Positions 1-4,686 of a stretch of 6,004 nt of DNA are shown one piece after another. This stretch comes from an uncultured Elusimicrobium sp. (GTDB taxonomy: Bacteria > Elusimicrobiota > Elusimicrobia > Elusimicrobiales > Elusimicrobiaceae), in NCBI GenBank assembly GCA_946061795.1, contig CAMGSK010000094.1, positions 1 to 6,004 of the forward strand, read 5' to 3'. The notes beneath the pieces are model-generated. The model saw only the letters and a list, made by a program, of their open reading frames with translations. It was not told where the DNA came from and did no database searches. Both the position numbers and the translations under genes were made by a program. Each line of letters begins with the position of its first letter. The stretch's first letter is position 1.

Positions 1-1868
1 TTTAAGCCGTGCTCCCGGAGAATGACGAAAAAGGTGGCCACGCAGGGCAAATACATCGCCATAAATACGCAGGCGACGGCGATTTGCTCGGGGGGGAGGT
101 GAAAAGGTTCCAAAAGCGCGATGGAAATGTCTTTGCGCAAAAATCCCAGCAACAGCAAAGGCGTCGTATCCGAAGGCAAATGAAGCATATATTCCACCGG
201 ATAGCGGAAAATTTTGGCCAGCCAGTCCGTCAGCCCAGAAAACTGCATAAGATCCACAAACAGCACACCAGCCAAAATAAGCGGCAGCGCGTCAAACAAG
301 TACTCCTTCATGCGCAGCCATATTTTGCGCGCCAGCGGGCGCAGCCGGGGAATGCTCCAAGACGGAATTTCCATAAAGATTTCCGGCGTTTCTCCTTTCA
401 GCAGGCGGTTGAGCAGCGTGCCGGCCACCACCCCGTTTAAAACCAAAACGCCGAAAACGATAAATAAATATTTCAGCCCGTAAGGAGAAAGGATGGACAA
501 AATCATAGCCGTCTGGGAAATGCACGGAGCAAGCAGCAAAATGAGCGCCAGCGCGATAATGCGCTCTCTGCGCGTTTCCAATACGCGCACGCCCATCACG
601 GCGGGCACTTTGCAGCCGAACCCCAGCATAATGGGAATCGCCCCGTAGCCGTGCAGACCGATGCGGTGCAAAATACGGTCCAGCAATACGGCCAAACGCG
701 GCAAATACCCCAAATCGCCCAAGAAGCCCAGCAAAGCGTAAAACACCAGCACGTAAGGCATGACGTCCACCAGCGCGATTTTCAGCCCGTCCGTCAATAC
801 GCCGAAGTATTGCGTTCCGCCGTCTCCCAACAAGAACAACGACAAAGCGTTCCCGTGCAAAAAGCCGAATAATTTTTGCATAAATGGGAAATAATAGTCG
901 TCATACAGAGGCTCCAGCAATCCGATGATTTGCTCTCCGGCAAACATAATCAGCAGAAACGACAGCGCCAGCACGCCCAGCGCAATGGGCAGCCCCGTCA
1001 CGGGGTGAGTGGCCCAAGCCTGCAGTTTTTCTGTCAGCGTGGCGTGTTTATGGCGAATTTTCTGCACGTGGCGCACAATATCGCCTATTAGGTGCCATTT
1101 GCCTTCCGGGGTATCCGGAACGGACAACGGCGTACGGCCGCGGCAAACGCCCTCGTCCAGCTTTCCGGCCGTCACTTCCAGGCGTTTCAAGCCTTCGCCC
1201 GTCGTGGCCACTACGGCAATAACCGGAATACCCAGCTTTTTGGAAAGACCGCGCACATCAATGGAAATGCCCTTGCGTTCCGCCTCGTCAAATTTATTGA
1301 GCAGCAAAATGACGGGCTTGCCCAAACTCATCACTTCCAGCGTAAAGTACAGGTTCCGCTCCAAGTGGGACGCGTCCGCCACGCATACGATAAAATCATA
1401 CTCCAACTCTTTGAACAAATCCCGTTTTTTACCCTCTATCACCCATTTTTCTTCCAAACGGTATAAACCGGGAATATCGATAATGGTGTAGGACTCAGAG
1501 TTAAATACGGTCGTGCCGTAATTAAGCCCCACCGTCGTACCAGGGAAATTGGAAGACAAAATGCCGATTCCCGTCAAGCGGGAAAAGACCAAGCTCTTGC
1601 CCACATTGGGGTTGCCGGCCAACAAAAACGTGTGTTTTTTGCCGGAAACGAATATTTTTTTGGCGGTTTGGGCGCCGAGGGCCACCTCGCTGCCGCACAC
1701 GGACACCACTAACGGATTGCGGCCGGACTTGCGCGTGACGCTCTGCCCTTTGGCCAGCCCCATGGCGGCCAGTTTGGAAGCCAAGGCGGGGTCGGCGTCA
1801 ATATGGGTAATCTCGGCCGAAGAGCCGGGTTTCAAATCATAAAGAGAACGGAAAGATGTGTTTTGCAT
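1..1868 (-). CDS. feoB: FeoA-FeoB fusion, ferrous iron transporter B (C-terminus beyond the left edge)
   Basis: This inner-membrane GTP-dependent Fe(II) importer is read leftward from ATG at 1868-1866. The frame stays open to the window edge, giving 622 residues. Residues about 1-74 form a FeoA-like SH3 domain (LYDLKPGSSAEI, then KLAAMGLAKGQSV), which is usually a separate small protein. The G domain follows: G1 GNPNVGKS at 85-92, switch I NFPGTTV near 107-113, G3 DIPG at 131-134, G4 NKFD at 191-194 and a G5-like ATTGEG at 221-226. From about 288 there are hydrophobic segments with FeoB core motifs: GYLPRLAVLLDR, GFGCKVP (416-422), APCISQTAMI, GFLRKDIS and YLPCVATFFVILREHG. K in GFGCKVP and PCISQT differ from the GFGCNVP and SCGARL of E. 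coli FeoB, which suggests a separate FeoB subtype. From the family's usual length I infer only a short tail is missing. AAGGA at 1882-1886 lies 13 nt before the start, a long spacing. The gene is divergent from the ferredoxin. Confidence 0.96.
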   Translation of the reverse strand, partial: MQNTSFRSLYDLKPGSSAEITHIDADPALASKLAAMGLAKGQSVTRKSGRNPLVVSVCGSEVALGAQTAKKIFVSGKKHTFLLAGNPNVGKSLVFSRLTGIGILSSNFPGTTVGLNYGTTVFNSESYTIIDIPGLYRLEEKWVIEGKKRDLFKELEYDFIVCVADASHLERNLYFTLEVMSLGKPVILLLNKFDEAERKGISIDVRGLSKKLGIPVIAVVATTGEGLKRLEVTAGKLDEGVCRGRTPLSVPDTPEGKWHLIGDIVRHVQKIRHKHATLTEKLQAWATHPVTGLPIALGVLALSFLLIMFAGEQIIGLLEPLYDDYYFPFMQKLFGFLHGNALSLFLLGDGGTQYFGVLTDGLKIALVDVMPYVLVFYALLGFLGDLGYLPRLAVLLDRILHRIGLHGYGAIPIMLGFGCKVPAVMGVRVLETRRERIIALALILLLAPCISQTAMILSILSPYGLKYLFIVFGVLVLNGVVAGTLLNRLLKGETPEIFMEIPSWSIPRLRPLARKIWLRMKEYLFDALPLILAGVLFVDLMQFSGLTDWLAKIFRYPVEYMLHLPSDTTPLLLLGFLRKDISIALLEPFHLPPEQIAVACVFMAMYLPCVATFFVILREHGL

Positions 1869-1892
1869 AAAAGTTAGTTTTTCCTTACTTTT
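1869..1892. repeat. Imperfect inverted repeat at the feoB start
   Basis: AAAAGTTAG (1869-1877) and CTTACTTTT (1884-1892) are inverted copies matching at eight of nine positions around a 6-nt centre. The element runs from the predicted start point of feoB transcription through its ribosome-binding sequence to the base before the ATG. It could be an operator for a metal-responsive repressor. In RNA it would be an AT-rich, weak hairpin covering AAGGA. The repeat is seen directly; its function is inference. Confidence 0.45.
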
Positions 1893-1894
1893 AT

Positions 1895-1924
1895 ATTGTA
1901 GCACACCCGCGCCCGCGCTGGCAA
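1895..1924 (-). promoter_or_regulatory. feoB promoter
   Basis: On the minus strand, TTGCCA (1924-1919, five of six matches to the -35 consensus) is followed after 18 nt by TACAAT (1900-1895). TGC directly before it makes an extended -10, TGCTACAAT. Transcription would begin near 1888, leaving a leader of about 20 nt before the feoB ATG. I see no clear 19-bp Fur box in the 178-bp gap, so iron control through Fur is not shown by the sequence. Confidence 0.7.
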
Positions 1925-2000
1925 GGGGGGAAAGCGGCACGCCCTCCGACGAAAGAAAATTTTCCGTTTTCGGACAAGGCGTAAGGAAAGGCAATTTTAG

Positions 2001-2036
2001 TATAATATAGATACCCAATAAATTAACGTTCAGGAG
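2001..2036 (+). promoter_or_regulatory. -10 box and ribosome-binding site of the ferredoxin gene
   Basis: A consensus TATAAT lies at 2001-2006. No convincing -35 hexamer is found 15-19 nt upstream, so an activator may help or the promoter may be modest. AGGAG at 2032-2036 is 10 nt from the ATG at 2047. The leader would be about 33 nt. Confidence 0.55.
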
Positions 2037-2046
2037 AATCAAATTT

Positions 2047-2217
2047 ATGGCTTACAAAGTGAACCCCGAAGTCTGCATTAACTGCGGCGCGTGCGAATCC
2101 GCCTGCCCCGTCGGCGCCATTTCCGAGCAAGACGGCAAACGCTCCATTGACGCGTCCAAATGCATTGAGTGCGGCGCTTGCGCCGGCACCTGCCCCGTCA
2201 GCGCGATTTCTCTGTAA
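2047..2217 (+). CDS. 2[4Fe-4S] ferredoxin, clostridial type
   Basis: This 56-residue cytoplasmic electron carrier has the length typical of clostridial ferredoxins. Two cluster motifs are complete: C10-x2-C13-x2-C16-x3-C20-P and C39-x2-C42-x2-C45-x3-C49-P. The halves are internally symmetric (VCINCGACESACPVGAI against KCIECGACAGTCPVSAI), as in this family. Such proteins serve low-potential reactions such as pyruvate:ferredoxin oxidoreductase and hydrogenases in anaerobes. The partner here is unknown because no such enzyme gene lies in the window. The start is set by AGGAG at 2032-2036 and the usual MAYKV N-terminus. The gene is alone on its transcript, divergent from feoB, and ends at the terminator at 2366. 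Its last nine codons, including the stop, are the start of a 67-bp repeat unit. Confidence 0.95.
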   Translation: MAYKVNPEVCINCGACESACPVGAISEQDGKRSIDASKCIECGACAGTCPVSAISL

Positions 2218-2360
2218 GAGAAAGAACGCAGGGCAGAATGCAAGATGAAGTCTTGCCTGCCCCGTCAGCGCGATTTCTCTATAAGAGAAAGAGCGCAGGG
2301 CAGAATGCAAGATAAAGTCTGGCCCGCCTCATCAGAGTTTACTCTCTGTAAAGAGGATAA
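2189..2360 (+). repeat. 67-bp tandem repeat at the 3' end of the ferredoxin gene
   Basis: Copy 1 is 2189-2255 and copy 2 is 2256-2322; they differ at only four of 67 positions. A decayed partial third copy starts in phase at 2323 and matches about two thirds of the first 29 positions. The repeat begins inside the ferredoxin, so copy 2 still spells CPVSAISL-stop in another reading frame (67 is not a multiple of 3). Each full unit can fold into a hairpin: CTGCCC with GGGCAG at the base, GCG with CGC inside, and TTTCTCT with AGAGAAA at the top. In copy 1 this spans 2190-2236 and the stop codon lies at the loop. The units are transcribed as the 3' untranslated region and may protect the mRNA end. 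Confidence 0.9.
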
Positions 2361-2365
2361 AGTTT

Positions 2366-2397
2366 AAACCCCCTTGCTTTGGCAGGGGGGTTTTATT
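2366..2397 (+). terminator. Rho-independent terminator of the ferredoxin transcript
   Basis: AAACCCCCTTGC (2366-2377), a TTTG loop and GCAGGGGGGTTT (2382-2393) pair over 12 positions with one G-U wobble. The run continues as TTTTATTT. On the opposite strand no good T-run follows, so it acts mainly on the plus strand. Confidence 0.93.
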
Positions 2398-2403
2398 TAT
2401 AAA

Positions 2404-2489
2404 GACAAAAAAAGAGCAGGGGGATGTGCCCTGCTCTTTGTCAGAACCATTCGGGGGGTAAGTCGAAGGGTTCTGGGGGAGAAATCTAT
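2404..2489 (-). ncRNA. Candidate small regulatory RNA of about 85 nt
   Basis: The minus strand has a complete, independent transcription unit here with no supported open frame. A good promoter lies at 2525-2496, the expected start is near 2489-2486, and an intrinsic terminator ends near 2404. The predicted RNA has a short 5' tail ending TTTCTCCCC, then a first hairpin. That hairpin pairs CAGAACC with GGTTCTG, has a C-T mismatch, then TTCG with CGAA, around the loop ACTTACCCCC (plus-strand span 2442-2475). The terminator hairpin follows. The exposed C-runs in the tail and loop could pair with G-rich ribosome-binding sites. It matches no RNA family I recognise (not 6S, SRP RNA or tmRNA). Promoter and hairpins are seen in the sequence; expression and regulatory role are inferred. 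Confidence 0.6.
2407..2439 (-). terminator. Rho-independent terminator of the candidate small RNA
   Basis: On the minus strand AAAGAGCAGGG (2439-2429) and CCCTGCTCTTT (2421-2411) form a perfect 11-bp stem around a 7-nt loop. Seven T residues (2413-2407) complete it. On the plus strand the hairpin is followed by GTCAGAACC, with no T-run, so the signal is directional. Confidence 0.85.
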
Positions 2490-2495
2490 ATATTT

Positions 2496-2525
2496 ATCAT
2501 ACCACTACCTCCGGGAAAAAATCAA
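2496..2525 (-). promoter_or_regulatory. Promoter of the candidate small RNA
   Basis: On the minus strand TTGATT (2525-2520) is a -35 matching four of six consensus bases. An 18-nt spacer leads to TATGAT (2501-2496), five of six to the -10 consensus and preceded by TGG, an extended -10. No gene on this strand lies downstream before feoB, some 600 bp away and behind the terminator. Confidence 0.65.
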
Positions 2526-2536
2526 CTGTTTTTTAC

Positions 2537-2564
2537 GGTAAACAAAAGAATTTTTTTATTTACC
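2537..2564. repeat. 28-bp inverted repeat between divergent promoters
   Basis: GGTAAACAAAA (2537-2547) and TTTTATTTACC (2554-2564) are inverted copies matching at ten of 11 positions around a 6-nt centre. The element sits just upstream of the minus-strand -35 box at 2525-2520 and about 70 bp upstream of the ankyrin gene's -35. Neither side has the T-run expected of a terminator, so a protein-binding site is the likelier role. Confidence 0.5.
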
Positions 2565-2634
2565 TGAACATAATTGTTTTAAATTATATTTTTATTCGTC
2601 TGATTAATTTTAACCCCCAAAAAGCAAATTTTCA

Positions 2635-2681
2635 TTGCAAAAAACCTTTCCTCTATTGCTATAATATAAACATTGGAGGAG
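2635..2681 (+). promoter_or_regulatory. Promoter and ribosome-binding site of the ankyrin gene
   Basis: TTGCAA (2635-2640, four of six) and a perfect TATAAT (2660-2665) are separated by 19 nt. TGC before the -10 makes it an extended -10. The predicted start near 2672 leaves a very short leader that is almost entirely the ribosome site GGAGGAG (2675-2681). This spacing fixes the ATG at 2686 as the start, rather than the TTG at 2673, which is in another frame. Confidence 0.75.
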
Positions 2682-2685
2682 ACCT

Positions 2686-4524
2686 ATGAACAAATTGTAT
2701 TTCACCGCATTGCTTTCTCTATTGTTAGTGCCTGGCGCGGCGGCAGCCGACCAGCCCGACATCATTTACGTGGACGGCAAACCCGTCTATATCAAGGGAT
2801 TGGAACCCGCCGAGAACCAAAAGAAAAAACCGGCGGCCGTCAAAACCCCTCAGGCCGCCACGCAGAAAAACGTCCCCGGAGACATTTACCGCGGCACCGT
2901 CTTGGGCAGCCAAACGCCCACCAACCACGGCTCCGTACTGGGCACGAAAAAATCTTCCGCCTCTTCCGACGAAATTCCCGGAGACATCTACCGGGGGGAA
3001 GTGTTCGGCCGGGTGCAAAAAAAATACGAAGGCTCCACCTTGGGCAACCGGGAACCCTCCAAAACCAAATACGTATATGACACTTCTTTGGTGCGCGCCA
3101 TCAAAAGCGGCGACGCGGACCGCGTACGCACATTGATTTACGCCAACGTCAATGTGAACGAACGCAATTATGCGGGAATTACGCCCTTGACCATAGCGGC
3201 GGAAAAAGGCAATCTGCGCATCGTCAAACTGCTGGTGGAAGAAGGAGCCGCCTCCGTCAATTTGAACTCCAGCTACGGCGTCACGCCGCTTATCGCCGCG
3301 GCCGCGGCGGGCCAGCGCGAAGTGGCAGAATATTTAATTCAAAACGGGGCCGATCCGGTAGCGAAGGACGACTTGGGCAAAACCGCGCTTTTGCACGCCA
3401 TGGCGGCGGACAACAGCCGTTTGACCCAAACATTGGTCAAGCTCAACAACCGCGCCGTCAATTTGCCGGACAACACCGGCAATACGCCGTTGATTTATGC
3501 GGCTCAAAGCGGCGCGCTGGAAAATATCAAAATTTTGCTTAAACACGGAGCAAACCCCGATTATCAAAATCCCGCCACCGGCTTTTCCGCGCTGGAAGCC
3601 GCCGCTTCCGCCGGGCAGGAAAAGGCCGCACAGCTGCTGGTGCAAAACGGAGCGCAAGTGGATTTAAAAGACCATGAAGGCCGCACGGCTTTGTTTTACG
3701 CGGCGGCAAACGGACAAATCGCTTTAATTCGCCAACTGGTCAAAATGGGAGCGGACACCCAAATTACCGACGCCAAAGGACAAAATTTGTTCGTCGCCGC
3801 GGCGCAGAGCCGCAATCTGCCGGCCATGCAATTTCTGGCCCAAGAAGGATTTTCCGTGGATTCCGCCGATGCCAAAGGCAAAACCGCTTTGATGTATTCC
3901 ACGGCAAAAGGCACGCAGGCGCTGCAATGGCTGCTGGACAACGGAGCCGATCCCAACCTCCGCGATTCTTCCGGAAATACCGCGCTGATGTACGCCATTA
4001 AGAATTTAAACGAAAGAGCCGCGCTGCTGCTTATCAAACAAAACGTGGACTTGACCGCCGTCAACCAAGAGAGCAAAGACGCTTTCGCGCTGGCTTCGGA
4101 CCTGATGCCCAAATCACCGGTGATGAAAGTGCTGACCGTCAAGAAACAAACGGTCTATAAACAGCAGCTTCAAGAACGGGCCGCCGAACAGGCGGAATTG
4201 GAAAAACGCCGGGAAGAAGCCCGCGCCGAAGCCCAAGCCTTGGCGGAAGAAAAACGCCAGGAAGTGGAAGCGCTGGCGGCCCAATTGGCCGAAGAAGAAG
4301 CCATGGTCCGGCAGTTAAAGGAGCAAGAACTCCAAGAGAAGCGTGAAGAACTGCGCCGCCAGGTGGAAGAAGAAATTACCAGCAAAGACGAAGAACTGTC
4401 CGCCTTGCAAAAACAGCTGGACGAGGCCAAGGCTAAACGCGAAGCGGAAATCCAAAAACGAGTTGACGCCAAAATGAGAGAATTGACCCCGGCCCAAATG
4501 CCGTCGGTGTTGGAAGAAGAATAG
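2686..4524 (+). CDS. Exported ankyrin-repeat protein with C-terminal coiled coil
   Basis: This 612-residue protein has no specific family name that I recognise. Residues 1-21 are a Sec signal peptide: MNK, a hydrophobic core, then an AAA cleavage region before DQPD. Residues 22-130 are a low-complexity linker with two copies, 34 residues apart, of a motif of the form [VI]PGDIYRG-x-V-x-G-x7-GS-x-LG (63-86 and 97-120). About ten ankyrin repeats of 31-34 residues follow from about 134 to 463, with typical T-P/A-L, A-A-x-x-G and N-G-A-D-P signatures; a degenerate one runs to about 487. Residues about 488-600 are a Glu/Lys/Arg/Gln-rich heptad region predicted to be a long coiled coil, ending in EEE. 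Export, repeats and coil suggest a periplasmic or envelope scaffold that binds other proteins. The partner is unknown and the similarity to secreted ankyrin effectors is only general. It has its own promoter and terminator. Confidence 0.92.
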   Translation: MNKLYFTALLSLLLVPGAAAADQPDIIYVDGKPVYIKGLEPAENQKKKPAAVKTPQAATQKNVPGDIYRGTVLGSQTPTNHGSVLGTKKSSASSDEIPGDIYRGEVFGRVQKKYEGSTLGNREPSKTKYVYDTSLVRAIKSGDADRVRTLIYANVNVNERNYAGITPLTIAAEKGNLRIVKLLVEEGAASVNLNSSYGVTPLIAAAAAGQREVAEYLIQNGADPVAKDDLGKTALLHAMAADNSRLTQTLVKLNNRAVNLPDNTGNTPLIYAAQSGALENIKILLKHGANPDYQNPATGFSALEAAASAGQEKAAQLLVQNGAQVDLKDHEGRTALFYAAANGQIALIRQLVKMGADTQITDAKGQNLFVAAAQSRNLPAMQFLAQEGFSVDSADAKGKTALMYSTAKGTQALQWLLDNGADPNLRDSSGNTALMYAIKNLNERAALLLIKQNVDLTAVNQESKDAFALASDLMPKSPVMKVLTVKKQTVYKQQLQERAAEQAELEKRREEARAEAQALAEEKRQEVEALAAQLAEEEAMVRQLKEQELQEKREELRRQVEEEITSKDEELSALQKQLDEAKAKREAEIQKRVDAKMRELTPAQMPSVLEEE

Positions 4525-4543
4525 TATTTCCTTTTCCTCAGCC

Positions 4544-4575
4544 AAAATCCCCGCTGAAAAGCGGGGATTTTTATG
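4544..4575 (+). terminator. Rho-independent terminator of the ankyrin gene
   Basis: AAATCCCCGC (4545-4554) and GCGGGGATTT (4561-4570) form a perfect 10-bp stem around TGAAAA, followed by a short T-run. It begins 20 nt after the TAG stop at 4522-4524. Confidence 0.93.
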
Positions 4576-4621
4576 GACTCCAGGGAGCCGACGAGGGGAG
4601 CAAATTATCCTTCAATTAGAC

Positions 4622-4656
4622 ATAAAAGGCCCCGGACATCCATCCGGGGCTCTTTA
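4622..4656 (-). terminator. Rho-independent terminator of the FGGY kinase gene
   Basis: On the minus strand GCCCCGGA (4650-4643) pairs with TCCGGGGC (4636-4629) around a 6-nt loop. A-T pairs and one mismatch extend the stem, and CTTTTATG follows. It lies about 30 nt past the kinase stop at 4687 and faces the ankyrin terminator, so the convergent genes are insulated from each other. Confidence 0.85.
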
Positions 4657-4686
4657 AAAATGCCTCATCCATATCCAACCAACGCG

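Larger units (their letters stand above)
2218..2685. other. 468-bp intergenic region: repeats, terminator, candidate small RNA, AT-rich promoter block
   Basis: No protein gene is supported here. The first part, to about 2360, is the tandem repeat tail of the ferredoxin transcript, and its terminator follows at 2366-2397. Two strong hairpins at 2411-2475 form the minus-strand RNA candidate. From about 2481 to 2674 the sequence is very AT-rich, unlike the flanking genes. It carries the minus-strand promoter (2496-2525), an inverted repeat (2537-2564) and the plus-strand promoter of the ankyrin gene (2635-2665). I see nothing further in 2565-2634. Confidence 0.7.

Noticed and set aside
9..1491. 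Several plus-strand open frames of 70-160 residues
   Set aside because: They lie opposite feoB, whose motifs are clear throughout. Their compositions are Gln/Arg/His-rich, as expected of antisense reading.
1955..1973. GAAAATTTTC palindrome and short CCG-TTTT-CGG hairpin in the feoB-ferredoxin gap
   Set aside because: They are short and AT-rich, lie between divergent promoters where no transcript needs ending, and match no operator I can name.
2023..2310. Minus-strand open frame of 95 residues with internal repetition
   Set aside because: It is antisense to the ferredoxin and to the tandem repeat. Its internal repetition is just the 67-bp duplication, and it lacks a ribosome site.
2411..2475. 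Plus-strand RNA with GGA-bearing hairpin loops (CsrA-sponge-like)
   Set aside because: No good plus-strand promoter lies between the ferredoxin terminator and these hairpins, and there is no T-run after them. Promoter and terminator both point to the minus strand.
2673..3080. Plus-strand frame starting with TTG at 2673
   Set aside because: It overlaps the ankyrin gene in another frame, its start lies inside the GGAGGAG region, and the product is Arg-rich with no domain.
3696..4545. Minus-strand Ser- and Phe-rich open frames
   Set aside because: They are antisense reflections of the Glu/Lys-rich coiled coil and the ankyrin repeats, with no ribosome sites.
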